From the NCBI RefSeq assembly GCF_014202225.1, contig NZ_JACHGE010000003.1:1-64000 (forward strand): a DNA stretch of 64,000 nt, written 5' to 3'. Both the position numbers and the translations under genes were made by a program. The first letter of the stretch is position 1. Every line of letters starts with the position of its first letter. Below the pieces are notes generated by a model, which had not been told where the DNA came from, ran no database searches, and saw only the letters and a list, made by a program, of their open reading frames with translations. Positions 42,865 through 53,612 of the stretch are shown here, piece after piece. The stretch is from Algibacter amylolyticus. Lineage in GTDB: Bacteria; Bacteroidota; Bacteroidia; Flavobacteriales; Flavobacteriaceae.

Positions 42865-45282
42865 ATGAAAAAATATCTATGCCATATAGTTTTATTTTTC
42901 TGTATTATACAGCAACTCTATTCTCAAGCAGATGGAGTTGTGGCGTTTAATATACCTGCCCGAAATTCTTTAAAATTCAATAAACAATTTATTAACCCAA
43001 CCTTTAGTTTTGTAAGAGAGCAAAATAAATATATAAGCATTAATAATAATAGGCAATGGGCACAATTTGATAATGCTCCAGAAACTTATTTGTTTAGTTA
43101 TTCCGGTAGATTTCGAGAAAATGTTGGGGCTGGTTTAAGTCTGTTTCAACAAAATTATGGGATACTTAATACCTTTGGTGGAGTTGCCAATTTTGCATAC
43201 AATGCTGTACTTGATAGGTACAGCAATTTAACTTTTGGGCTTAATCTAGGTTTTTATAAAAGTGGTATAAATCAAGGTGCTGTGGTTACCAATGTAACCG
43301 ATGCTTCTATAGATAATTACCCTTCAAGTTCGGTAATAACCATTAACCCTGGTATAAATTATGGTCTCGATTTTTTAGATTTTGGGGTTTCGGTTAACAA
43401 TTTAGTAGCTTATAATTTTACCAACTCAAAAATGATTGAAGATAATCCAGAGCAAAGCCTTCAAGCGCATTTGTTGTATACGGGTTATGTAAATACGCGT
43501 GGTTTTTTTGATGAAAGTAAGTTTACAGGTTTAATTAGTTCAGACTTTAAAAAAGACAATACAGTTCTTTCAGGTATGGTAATGCTTATGGTACCAAAAG
43601 GAATTTGGGCGCAAGCGGGCTATAACAGTTTATATGCCGTTTCTGCGGGAATAGGTTTAAATATTACTAACCAAATTGCCGTTGAATATAACTATGAAAA
43701 AGGTGCAGGAGGATTTTCAGCCTTCGGAAATTCTCATGATATTACAATAGCGTATAAATTTAATAATAACTATAGATACGATTATAGCGGTGATGATGAT
43801 GAGGATGGGTTGCTATTGTCATCTAACAAAAAACGTAGAACATTTAAAACGCGCAAAAAGCCATCAAAAAAGAAAACGACTAATACACCAAAATCTAAAA
43901 CGCCTAAAGTTGTTGCAGCAGAAGTTCCTTCTGAGAAGGAAGAAAGTACACCAGTGGCAGTAAAGGATGAAAATAGCGCGGTTCAAGTAGCCGAAGACAC
44001 TAAAGCTAAGGAAATAGAAGCAGCAAGATTACAAGCAGAAGAGCAAGAGCAAGCCAGAATAGTAGAACAAGCAAGAGCTAAGGAAATAGAAGCAGCAAGA
44101 TTGCAAGCAGAAGAGCAAGAGCAAGCCAGAATAGTGGAACAAGCAAGAGTTCAAGCAGCAGAAGAAGCTAAGGCTAAGGAAGAAGAAGCAGCAAGATTAG
44201 AAGCAGTAGAGCTAGAGAAAGCAAGAATAGCGGAACAAGCCAGAGTTCAAGCAGCAGCAGAAGCTAAAGCTAAGGAAATAGAAGCAGCAAGATTAGAAGC
44301 AGCAAGATTACAATCAGAAAAGCAAGAACAAGCAAGATTAGCTGAACAAGAAAGAGCACAAGTAGAAGAAGAAGCTATAGTGAAAGATGAGAGCGAGGAA
44401 CAAATAGAAGAAGTTCTTTTAGATGAAGTTTTAATTGAGTTTAAAAAATCTAGAGATGATGCATTAAAATCTCAAGCGCTACTATTTAATCAGTTAAATG
44501 AAAAAGTAGACAGTAAGCAAGAGGATTTAGATAACTTAAAAGAAGAAAACGATTTAAGTGAAAAAGGCATTGTTAGTCAGCCAAAAGTATTTAAAAGTGT
44601 TTCAGCAGAAAATGCCGAAATAGAAAGCTTAAAACTTAAAATTGATAATTCAATAAGTTTTGGTAAAGCTAAAATTACCGAAATAGAAGCCTTATATGAG
44701 GAAAGACTTAAAAAAGTAAAAGATAAAAATGATGCTGTAAATATTGAATATGTAAATACTATTGAAGCATTGAAAACCGACATTTCAAAAGCACAACAAA
44801 AGAAGCAGAAATTAATTTTGGCCTTAACAGATATTAAGTTAGCAACCGATTTTGAAAGAAGGCGACGAATAAAACGTGCCGATTATGATAATGAAGAGGA
44901 TAGATATAATAAAGATAGAACAGCCTTAGAGCGCATAAAGAAATTTACAGAGCCAAGTGCAACTGTTTTAACAATAGAAGATTTTGATTTTGGAGAACCA
45001 CTTAGCAACATTCAAATAGTTAATGGTATTAATAACGTTGATGAAGGCTATTACTTAGTTATTGCCGTACATAAAGATGTAGCTAAAAGAGATGAGTTTT
45101 TAAAGAAAGCAATTCAGTCTGGAGAAATTAATGTTGACTTCTTCTATGATTTAAATACCAGTAAATATTACATTTATAGCGAAAAGTACGAAAGTATTGG
45201 AGAAGCTAAGTCGGCTATGGATAGAAGTAAAGGTAGTAAGCCATATAACAGTAACATGTCTATGGTTAAAATACAAAACTAA
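42865..45282 (+). CDS. PorP/SprF barrel fused to coiled coil and SPOR-like domain
   Basis: An 805-residue outer-membrane protein. Signal peptide to about YSQA (residue 23). Residues about 25-310 are a PorP/SprF beta-barrel, the partner type for T9SS cargo. A basic stretch (about 320-345) leads to a long Ala/Glu/Arg coiled coil (about 370-650). The last 80-100 residues (GYYLVIAVHKDVAKRDEF, then YYIYSEKYESIGEAKSAM) resemble a SPOR domain that binds peptidoglycan. This would anchor the surface cargo to the cell wall across the periplasm. Residues about 381-428 are a recent exact duplication. Confidence 0.85.
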   Translation: MKKYLCHIVLFFCIIQQLYSQADGVVAFNIPARNSLKFNKQFINPTFSFVREQNKYISINNNRQWAQFDNAPETYLFSYSGRFRENVGAGLSLFQQNYGILNTFGGVANFAYNAVLDRYSNLTFGLNLGFYKSGINQGAVVTNVTDASIDNYPSSSVITINPGINYGLDFLDFGVSVNNLVAYNFTNSKMIEDNPEQSLQAHLLYTGYVNTRGFFDESKFTGLISSDFKKDNTVLSGMVMLMVPKGIWAQAGYNSLYAVSAGIGLNITNQIAVEYNYEKGAGGFSAFGNSHDITIAYKFNNNYRYDYSGDDDEDGLLLSSNKKRRTFKTRKKPSKKKTTNTPKSKTPKVVAAEVPSEKEESTPVAVKDENSAVQVAEDTKAKEIEAARLQAEEQEQARIVEQARAKEIEAARLQAEEQEQARIVEQARVQAAEEAKAKEEEAARLEAVELEKARIAEQARVQAAAEAKAKEIEAARLEAARLQSEKQEQARLAEQERAQVEEEAIVKDESEEQIEEVLLDEVLIEFKKSRDDALKSQALLFNQLNEKVDSKQEDLDNLKEENDLSEKGIVSQPKVFKSVSAENAEIESLKLKIDNSISFGKAKITEIEALYEERLKKVKDKNDAVNIEYVNTIEALKTDISKAQQKKQKLILALTDIKLATDFERRRRIKRADYDNEEDRYNKDRTALERIKKFTEPSATVLTIEDFDFGEPLSNIQIVNGINNVDEGYYLVIAVHKDVAKRDEFLKKAIQSGEINVDFFYDLNTSKYYIYSEKYESIGEAKSAMDRSKGSKPYNSNMSMVKIQN
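44005..44148 (+). repeat. 72-base tandem duplication in the coiled-coil region
   Basis: Two units (44005-44076 and 44077-44148), each 72 bases or 24 codons, differ at only two bases, both silent. The neighbouring coil (to about 44360) holds more decayed copies. Confidence 0.9.
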
Positions 45283-45362
45283 ATGATTTTGAATATAACA
45301 TTATGGTGCTTTTTGTTGGATGTGGACAGTTTAACTAATAAGTTGAAAATAAAATAGGCAAC

Positions 45363-48300
45363 ATGGAAAAAACTACAATTAAAAACATTGGACTTTTTTT
45401 AGTTTTACTCGCTGCGAGTATACCGTTGTATGCCCAAAACTTTGTGCCTTTTTCGCCAAGGTTTAATCAAGATTTAAAAGGAGATATCCAATTAATAGGT
45501 AATAATATTTTAGGACCAGGTAATGATGCGTTTAATAATACAGGTATTTACAATCATGATGTTAACATGGTTTATATCGATATAGATGGCGATCCTTCTA
45601 CATTTAGTTCATCTAGTGCAGATTTAACAATTCCGAATCCGGGATGTTATAGAATCATTCATGCAGGTTTATACTGGGGAGCCGTTACTAACGGAAATGA
45701 ATCTATAACAGACGTTAAATTTAAAGGTCCATCGGGAGGCTACCATGATGTTACAGGTACAGTTATCTTTAATGCCAATGGCACTTCGGTTGATAATGGA
45801 GATAGTTTTCCATATGCTTGTTTTGCCGATGTAACCTCTATTGTAACCTCTTTAGCTACAGATTTAGGTACTTACACAATGGCAAATGTATCTTCTTTAC
45901 AGGGAGAAACAGCTAATTTTACACCAAGAAATGGTACAGGAAACTCGGCCGGTTGGTCGCTTTACATTGTGTACGAAGATCCTACATTACCGGGTAAATC
46001 TATTACTAGTTTTGATGGATTTAGCGCTATAAGTTTAGCGGGTGGTAATGCAACGCTAGATGTTCCTGTTACTGGCTTTAGAACCGTTCCTGCACCGGCA
46101 CCGGTTAGAGCAAATTTTGCTTTTGCAACGTTAGAAGGAGATAGCCCTATACTTGGCGATCAATTACTTTTAAATGGTTTGAATTTATCAACCGTCGATC
46201 GTCCTCAAACGAACTTCTTTAATAGTTCGGTTACTCAATTAAGCGCCTTACCTGTAACGAATAGAAATCCTAATAGCACTAATACATTGGGATTTGATAC
46301 CGGAGTTATAGTAGTTCCTAATCCTTCTAATTCAGTTATAGCAAATAATGCGACATCGGCAACAGTGCGCTTAGAAACAAGTGGAGATACTTTTTTTCCT
46401 TATTTCTTCTCTTTAGCAGTCGATATTATAGAACCGAATATCGTTTTAACCAAAATTGTTGAAGATGCTGCTGGTAATGATATTGGAGGCATGCTTGTAG
46501 ATTTAGGGGATGAATTAAATTATGTCTTAGGCTTTCAAAATACAGGAAATGATAATGCAACAAATCTTATAATTAGAGATATCCTTCCAACAAATGTGGT
46601 TTTTAATTATCCTAGTGATATTGGGTTGCTACCAACAGGTGTGTCTGTGCAAAGTTATGATGCTTCTACTAGAGAATTAATTTTTAGTGTTGATAATTCT
46701 GTGGTGGAAGAAAATGATCCTATTCAAGAAATTCGATTTAAAGTTACAGTGGTTTCAACTTGTAGTTTATTAAATGATGCGTGTTCAAATATTATTAGTA
46801 ATCAAGCATTTTCAACGTATAACGGAACGCTTAATCCAACCTTTACAATATCAGACGATCCTAGTTTTAATACAAACACAGGGTGTTTACTAACTCCGGG
46901 AGCAACTAATTTTTTAGCGGATATAGATTGCGTTTTTGAAGAGGAAGTTATTTTATGTGGTGCTAGTACGGTTTTAACATCGGGTAGTGGTTACGATTCA
47001 TATTCATGGTCTACAAGTCCGTCAGGAACACCAGTAATAGGTACTACACAATCTATTACAGTAACCGAAACAGGTACTTATTATGTAAACAACACGGCTG
47101 TAGCGCCTTGTCAATCTACAGAACAAGAATTTGAGGTTATTACTTTTGGAGCAGGAGTTACTAATCCTGTGGTTCCTTTTGCCGATGAAGTTGTTATTTG
47201 TCCTAATGATGGAAAAGAATTACCTAATATATTTTTGTGTGGTGCAAATGGTCCAAGATATATAGAAACCAATATTACAGATACTACTTCGATTATTTGG
47301 GAACAATTAGATGAAAGTAGTTGTACTGCTGAAGTTAACCCAAACTGCGCTAACGAAGATGCAGCTTGTACATGGAATCAGGTTGAAACAGGTCCTAATT
47401 TTTTAGCAGATACTGCAGGTCAATTTAGGTTAACCTTAAATTATGATGGTGGGTGTTTTAACCAGTTTTATTTTAATGTATATAGTAATTTACTAGAGCC
47501 TACAGTAACATCTAGAGATATTTATTGTACAACTCCAGGGCAAATTGTTGTTGGGAGTGTACCTAGTGGCTACGAGTTTAGTATTGATAATATAAATTAT
47601 CAATCGAGTAATACATTTTCAGTAAACACAGCGGGTATATATACAGTATACATTAAACAAATAGGAGTAGACCCAAATCCATGTGTATTTACGGTTCCGG
47701 ATGTACAGATACGCCAAACAGATTTTACAGTATCAACGGTTATTAACCAACCCTTATGTAATGGCGATTTAGGAAGTATTTCCTTAGCAGCCAACGATGT
47801 GCGACCGCAATACTATTTTTCTATTTCAAGTGGAGGAACTTTAGTAAATAGCGTAGGGCCTATTACACCAAATAATTATGAGTTTTCTAATTTAAATCCT
47901 GGTGTATATACTGTAGAAGTCTCTACTGAAGATGGTTGTACTTACACGGAAGATATCGAAATTATTGAACCCGATGTTTTAGAAGCAACTTCGGCACTTA
48001 CAACGCCGTTAACGTGTACCGATGGCGAAATTACCGTTTACCCAACAGGAGGAACAGCGCCATATTTTTATTTTGTAAATGGTGCGGCCGATTTTCAAAC
48101 CGTGCCTACAATACCCGTAACAGCTTCGGGAGTATTTAATATTCGTGTTGTAGATTCTAATAACTGTATAGCAGAAACATCTATTTCAGTCGAGGCTATT
48201 CTTCCACCAGAATTTACAGTTAATGCTAATGATATTGCATGTTCAGATTCAGGAGATGTAGGTAGTATAACCTTTAACGTTACCAATGCTAATGGTAATA

Positions 48301-51300
48301 CCTTAGCATATAGTATAGATAATGGCCTAACATACTCAAACTCTAATACATTTACAGGTTTAGCTGAAGGTACTTACGAAGCTATAGTTCAATATACTAT
48401 AGGTTCAGAGGTTTGTATAACTAATACCGAGAGTGTTACCATAGATACACTTGCTACCGTAACAGGAACAGTTGATTTAACCACACCATATAGTTGTTTT
48501 TCAGATGGCGTAATTACGGTTTCAGGAGTTTCAGGAGGAACAGCGCCGTATTCATATAGCCTAAATGGTGTAACATTTCAAAACGGCACCACGTTTACAG
48601 GTTTAACAGAAGGATCATACACAGTAACTATTAGAGATTCTAGTGGTTGTGCTTTTATTGCAGCTCCAATTACTATTCAAGCTTTAAATCCGCCTACAGA
48701 TATGGATTTTAGTGCTACAGCTATAAGTTGTCCAGCATTAACATCAAACGTAACCATTACTTCAATAACAGGTGGAACACCAACTTTAGAGTATCAAATT
48801 ATCGCACCAACGGTAATGGCTACGCCATACCAAACTTCAAACGTTTTTAATGGCTTAGTTTCTGGAGCTTACACCTTTCAAGTAAGAGACGCTAATGGTT
48901 GTACCTACAGCGAAACATATAGTATTGCACCCTTAGATCCTGTACTTATAGAAACTGTAATTACAAAAGGTTTAGATTGTACTGCATCTCCCGATGGTAG
49001 TATAGCAGGGACAATTACGGATGGTGTTGCGCCGTTTACTTATGCTGTTTCTTTTAATGGTGGCGCATTTAGTGGCTCTAATCCAGTTACGGGTAATACT
49101 TTTACTTATGCATTACCTACCGATGGTACGTATCAATTTCAAATTACAGATGCTAATGGCTGTATGGCAGAGTCTTCAGTAGAAACAATAAATGCCATTT
49201 CATTACCAGAAATCATTTCAGTGGTACAAACTGAACCTATTTTGTGTCATGACGATAGCAACGCTGCCATAGATATTACTATAAACAATTCGGTTGGTAC
49301 AGCACCTTTTACTATAAACGTGTATAACGAAACTAGAGCAACAGATTACGGTACACAAACAACAAGTTTACCAGCGGGTGTCTATACCATAACCTTAACG
49401 GATGGTAACTCTTGTATAGATACCGAAAGCTTACCAATACTAGAACCAGATGCTATAGATTTTGATATTGATAAGGTTGATATAACGTGTAATAATCCTG
49501 GAGGTTCTAGTTTAGGTTCAATTACCGTAGAAAACGTTACAGGAGGTACCGCACCATTCACCTATTACATTACCAATAATTTTGGCGATGCTATTCCTGG
49601 AAACCCATATGTTGCAACTTCAAACGAAAATCACACATTTAGTATTATCAATTTCGGAACATATACAGTAAATACTATAGATGCTAATGGCTGTAGCTTT
49701 ACAAGACAGGTTGTTATGGCTTCGCCGCCTTCCGATTTGTTAATTGATGTAACTACCGTTGTTCCAGATTGTACAACCGGAGGAACTGCGGTTGTTGAAG
49801 CTATTTCGGCGGTTGGAAGTGGAAGTTACGAGTTTGGTATTTTAGAATTCAATTCGGCGCCATATACATCAAGTTATTTGCCAGCAGATGTTGGTTTTCC
49901 TAACCAAAGAACCTTTACTAATTTAACACCAGGTGTTGTATATACTTTTGTTGTTCACGATTTGGTAACCGACTGCTATTATGTGAAATCTGCAGATGCC
50001 GCTATTGCACCAGCATCATCATTAACCTCTACTGTAGTGCCTAATAACGTAAGGTGTCAAGGTGAAGATAATGGTAGTGTAACGTTTACTATCGATAATT
50101 TTGACAGCACAACAACTTCTGTAGATTACGAAATATACAGGGCGTACACTCATGTTTTAATAGAAGGTCCTATTAACGTAGGTGTAACTTTTGGTAGTCC
50201 AACAACCATAACAACGCCATCACCAGGAACTTTATCGGTAGGTGAATATTATATCCGTTTTACAGAAAATGGTACTGGTACTTTTGATGGTTGCGAATCG
50301 GCTTCTACTATTTTTGAAATAAGGGAATCGGAAGTAGCATTATCATTAACAGCTTCAGTAGATAAAAATGCTAATTGTACGCCTAATTCCGGAATTATTA
50401 GTGCTATAGCTTCAAATGGAACGCCACCTTATGCGTATCAATTAACTACATCGGCAACACCACCTGCAGCTTCAGATCCTTTATGGGACGTTATAAGTTC
50501 GTTTAATGCCGATGCAAATAGTTATTACGTTCATACTATAGATGCTTATGACTGTATACAAACTACACCAGTTATTGTGCTAGATGCAGACCCAGAACCT
50601 ATTATTACAGCGTTAGCAACTAACGAATGTACAGCAGTCGATGGTAAGTTTGAAATCGATGTGAATTTATCAACGTCAGGTATTGCACCTTATAGTTATA
50701 GCGTTAATGGTGGTGCTTTTCAAACTAAAACGGCTCCTTTTACTATTTCAAATTTACCTTCAGGAACACATACTGTTGAGGTTCAAGATGCAAATGGTTG
50801 TGGTAATACGGTTTCAGTAGATATTCAAGCGCCTTTAAATGTGTTACCAGATATTACTGTATTTTCAACTTGTAATAATGACGACGGACAAATAATAATG
50901 AACGATGCCGGAGGTTCGGGGGCATATTCCTATGCTATTGTACCAAATCCATCTTCAATTTCATTATTAGGTAATGTGTTTTCTGGAGTGCCTTCAGGAA
51001 CCTTTACTGTAACTGTAACCGATAATATTTCGGGATGTGTTGAAGATGTCACCATAGTAATGCCAGAAGCTACACAACCTAGTATAACAAACACACCAAC
51101 AGCGGTAACCTGTTTTGGAAGCAATTCTGGTTCATTCGAACTAAATGTAAGTGGGTATTCTGGAGCTTATACTTATGAGGTTTTCGATAGTTCATCTACT
51201 TCAGTTTTAGGAGTAGTTAGCGCTAATACATCAACCAATCCAGAAGTGGTTAATGGCCTAGTAGCGGGTACCTATTCTGTAGTTATTACAGAATCGGCGA

Positions 51301-53609
51301 GTCCTTTTTGTTCCGCAGATGGTACGGTTATAATTTCATCGCCAACTCAAGGGCTTAATTTAATAGCCCTAGAAACATCTAACGTAACTTGCGATGATGG
51401 TCAAGGAACCATTTCTGCAACAGCAACAGGTGGTTGGGGGACCTTAGAATATGAGTTAACAGGAACAGCATCGGTTGCTTATTCTCCAAACGGTACATTT
51501 TCTAACTTATCTGCAGGATCTTATACTGTTAATGTAAGAGATGCTGGTGGATGTATAGATTCAGAAGTTATTATTTTAGATTTTCCAGCAGATATAGATG
51601 CTACAATTACAGCAACTCCAAGTATGTTGGCTTGTTATGGCGATGCCAATGCAACTATTACTGTAAGTGGTGTTACTGGTGGGCAAGGTAGTAATTACAC
51701 GTATACACTAAATAAACTAACGCCAACGGTAAGTACTTCAGGACCTCAAACCTCACCAGTATTTAATAATTTAAGTGTTGGTACTTATAATGTGGTTATA
51801 ACCGATGGCTATAACTGCGAGTTTACATCTACAAATGTTGTTATTACACAGCCTACAGAAATAGAAGCGAGTTTGGTTAAAACAACATCTCAAACCTGTA
51901 CCACACAAAGCACTTTAACGCTTAGCGCTTCTGGCGGAACAGGTAGTTACGAGTATAGCGATACAGCATCGTTTACAAGTACTCTAGGTACTTTTGCAAG
52001 TTCTATTACTATTCCAGTTTCAACAGGAACCTTTATGTATTACGTGCGAGATGCTAATAATTGTTCAGCAAATGTATCGAACGAGATTACTATAGATCCA
52101 CTGCCAACGCTAATAGTTAATTTAGATACTACAAACGCCACAATTAATTGTGCAGGAGATGATAATGGTGTTTTAATCGCTTCCGCGGAAGGTGGCCTAG
52201 GTAGCTACATCTACACGTTACAAGATGCATCAGGAACAGATATTACTGGAGCGATACAAGATAGCCCAGGAGTATTTACGAATCTTCCGGTTGGAAATTA
52301 CCGCGTTCAAGTTGAAAGTGGTGATTGTTTAGAAGTATCATTAAATGCACCAATAACTAATGCAGGAACATTACTCGAGGTTGTGTTTAATCCAATAGAC
52401 GTGACTTGTAATGGTGAGAATGACGGTATGTTAGAAATTACAACCACTGGCGGTACAGGAACCATTAAATACGCGATATCTCCACAATTAGATCAGTTTT
52501 TTAATGTTGAAACTGTTGAAGATTTAACACCAGGAAATTATGATATCGTGGTACAAGATGAACAAGGTTGTTATGTAACTTATAATTTTGATATCGATCA
52601 ACCAGATCCTTTAGGATTTAGATATACTATTGATAGTGAAGCACCTTGTGTTGATGATGAAACTGCATCGTTTACTGTTGAAATTTTAGGTGGAGATCCT
52701 CCATTTAGCGTAAGTTTAGACGATATTACGTATATAGCGTTACCAATTGGCGAAAACTCTTATACGTTTGAAGACTTGGAAGGCGGTGAGAAAATGGTGT
52801 ATATTTTAGATAGTGGAAATTGTGGTGGCGATAGTCCATTTTCAATTCCGTTGGCAGACCCTGTTAATTTAGATCCGCAAGCCGAAATTGAGTACGGATG
52901 TATTAATGATGCTACGGGCACAAATACAGTAACCAATACTGTAACTGTAACGGTAGATGATAGTATTGCAGATACTTCGGTATTAGAATATGCTTTAGAT
53001 GGTGGTGCTTTTGCTAAGGGAACTGGTGTTTTCGAAAACTTAAGTACGGGAGACCATAGTATTGCTGTACGCCATCCTAATGGTTGTGTTAAAATTACAA
53101 ATAACAATATACCTTTCGAAATTGAAACCTTTCAGCCATTAGCTCTAGTGCTTGAAGATGGCGGTTTAAACGAAATTGTTGCGGTAGCATCTGGAGGAGA
53201 ACCGCCTTATGAATTTATATTTAACGGACAATCGAATGGCTCTGAAAATACCTTCTTAATTTACGAGTCAGGAGATTATACGGTTACTGTAATTGATGCT
53301 AATGGTTGTGAAGTATCAGCTACACGATTTTTCGAATTTATAGATGTTTGTATTCCAAATTACTTTACACCTAATGGCGATGGTAATTTAGATACTTGGG
53401 GTCCTGGTTGTTCTAGTCAATATAGAAATTTAACCTTCGATATTTTTGATAGATATGGACGAAAAATAGCAACCTTAAGGGTAGGCGAAAAGTGGGATGG
53501 TAAATACGGTGGTATCGAATTACCTTCCGGCGATTACTGGTATTTAGTTAAGCTAAATGAACCTAGAAATAAACGCGAATTTGTTGGACACTTTACACTG
53601 TATAGATAA
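45363..53609 (+). CDS. Giant SprB-like adhesin with T9SS type B sorting domain
   Basis: A 2748-residue secreted surface protein. Signal peptide to about LYAQ (residue 25). The N-terminal part (to about 350) has a jelly-roll-like domain, with a DUF11-like domain at about 357-480. From about residue 790 to 2580 it is built from SprB repeats of about 80-100 residues (TCNGGGTxPYxYxxNG-like, ending VxDANGC). The CHU_C sorting domain starts near residue 2662 (YFTPNGDGNLDTWGPGC). In Flavobacterium johnsoniae SprB is the mobile gliding adhesin. The PorP/SprF gene starts three bases after its stop, as sprF follows sprB. Confidence 0.92.
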   Translation: MEKTTIKNIGLFLVLLAASIPLYAQNFVPFSPRFNQDLKGDIQLIGNNILGPGNDAFNNTGIYNHDVNMVYIDIDGDPSTFSSSSADLTIPNPGCYRIIHAGLYWGAVTNGNESITDVKFKGPSGGYHDVTGTVIFNANGTSVDNGDSFPYACFADVTSIVTSLATDLGTYTMANVSSLQGETANFTPRNGTGNSAGWSLYIVYEDPTLPGKSITSFDGFSAISLAGGNATLDVPVTGFRTVPAPAPVRANFAFATLEGDSPILGDQLLLNGLNLSTVDRPQTNFFNSSVTQLSALPVTNRNPNSTNTLGFDTGVIVVPNPSNSVIANNATSATVRLETSGDTFFPYFFSLAVDIIEPNIVLTKIVEDAAGNDIGGMLVDLGDELNYVLGFQNTGNDNATNLIIRDILPTNVVFNYPSDIGLLPTGVSVQSYDASTRELIFSVDNSVVEENDPIQEIRFKVTVVSTCSLLNDACSNIISNQAFSTYNGTLNPTFTISDDPSFNTNTGCLLTPGATNFLADIDCVFEEEVILCGASTVLTSGSGYDSYSWSTSPSGTPVIGTTQSITVTETGTYYVNNTAVAPCQSTEQEFEVITFGAGVTNPVVPFADEVVICPNDGKELPNIFLCGANGPRYIETNITDTTSIIWEQLDESSCTAEVNPNCANEDAACTWNQVETGPNFLADTAGQFRLTLNYDGGCFNQFYFNVYSNLLEPTVTSRDIYCTTPGQIVVGSVPSGYEFSIDNINYQSSNTFSVNTAGIYTVYIKQIGVDPNPCVFTVPDVQIRQTDFTVSTVINQPLCNGDLGSISLAANDVRPQYYFSISSGGTLVNSVGPITPNNYEFSNLNPGVYTVEVSTEDGCTYTEDIEIIEPDVLEATSALTTPLTCTDGEITVYPTGGTAPYFYFVNGAADFQTVPTIPVTASGVFNIRVVDSNNCIAETSISVEAILPPEFTVNANDIACSDSGDVGSITFNVTNANGNTLAYSIDNGLTYSNSNTFTGLAEGTYEAIVQYTIGSEVCITNTESVTIDTLATVTGTVDLTTPYSCFSDGVITVSGVSGGTAPYSYSLNGVTFQNGTTFTGLTEGSYTVTIRDSSGCAFIAAPITIQALNPPTDMDFSATAISCPALTSNVTITSITGGTPTLEYQIIAPTVMATPYQTSNVFNGLVSGAYTFQVRDANGCTYSETYSIAPLDPVLIETVITKGLDCTASPDGSIAGTITDGVAPFTYAVSFNGGAFSGSNPVTGNTFTYALPTDGTYQFQITDANGCMAESSVETINAISLPEIISVVQTEPILCHDDSNAAIDITINNSVGTAPFTINVYNETRATDYGTQTTSLPAGVYTITLTDGNSCIDTESLPILEPDAIDFDIDKVDITCNNPGGSSLGSITVENVTGGTAPFTYYITNNFGDAIPGNPYVATSNENHTFSIINFGTYTVNTIDANGCSFTRQVVMASPPSDLLIDVTTVVPDCTTGGTAVVEAISAVGSGSYEFGILEFNSAPYTSSYLPADVGFPNQRTFTNLTPGVVYTFVVHDLVTDCYYVKSADAAIAPASSLTSTVVPNNVRCQGEDNGSVTFTIDNFDSTTTSVDYEIYRAYTHVLIEGPINVGVTFGSPTTITTPSPGTLSVGEYYIRFTENGTGTFDGCESASTIFEIRESEVALSLTASVDKNANCTPNSGIISAIASNGTPPYAYQLTTSATPPAASDPLWDVISSFNADANSYYVHTIDAYDCIQTTPVIVLDADPEPIITALATNECTAVDGKFEIDVNLSTSGIAPYSYSVNGGAFQTKTAPFTISNLPSGTHTVEVQDANGCGNTVSVDIQAPLNVLPDITVFSTCNNDDGQIIMNDAGGSGAYSYAIVPNPSSISLLGNVFSGVPSGTFTVTVTDNISGCVEDVTIVMPEATQPSITNTPTAVTCFGSNSGSFELNVSGYSGAYTYEVFDSSSTSVLGVVSANTSTNPEVVNGLVAGTYSVVITESASPFCSADGTVIISSPTQGLNLIALETSNVTCDDGQGTISATATGGWGTLEYELTGTASVAYSPNGTFSNLSAGSYTVNVRDAGGCIDSEVIILDFPADIDATITATPSMLACYGDANATITVSGVTGGQGSNYTYTLNKLTPTVSTSGPQTSPVFNNLSVGTYNVVITDGYNCEFTSTNVVITQPTEIEASLVKTTSQTCTTQSTLTLSASGGTGSYEYSDTASFTSTLGTFASSITIPVSTGTFMYYVRDANNCSANVSNEITIDPLPTLIVNLDTTNATINCAGDDNGVLIASAEGGLGSYIYTLQDASGTDITGAIQDSPGVFTNLPVGNYRVQVESGDCLEVSLNAPITNAGTLLEVVFNPIDVTCNGENDGMLEITTTGGTGTIKYAISPQLDQFFNVETVEDLTPGNYDIVVQDEQGCYVTYNFDIDQPDPLGFRYTIDSEAPCVDDETASFTVEILGGDPPFSVSLDDITYIALPIGENSYTFEDLEGGEKMVYILDSGNCGGDSPFSIPLADPVNLDPQAEIEYGCINDATGTNTVTNTVTVTVDDSIADTSVLEYALDGGAFAKGTGVFENLSTGDHSIAVRHPNGCVKITNNNIPFEIETFQPLALVLEDGGLNEIVAVASGGEPPYEFIFNGQSNGSENTFLIYESGDYTVTVIDANGCEVSATRFFEFIDVCIPNYFTPNGDGNLDTWGPGCSSQYRNLTFDIFDRYGRKIATLRVGEKWDGKYGGIELPSGDYWYLVKLNEPRNKREFVGHFTLYR

Positions 53610-53612
53610 ATT

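Noticed and set aside
44005-44360. CRISPR-like repeat
   Set aside because: The repeats are in frame codons of a coiled coil, tandem and without spacers.
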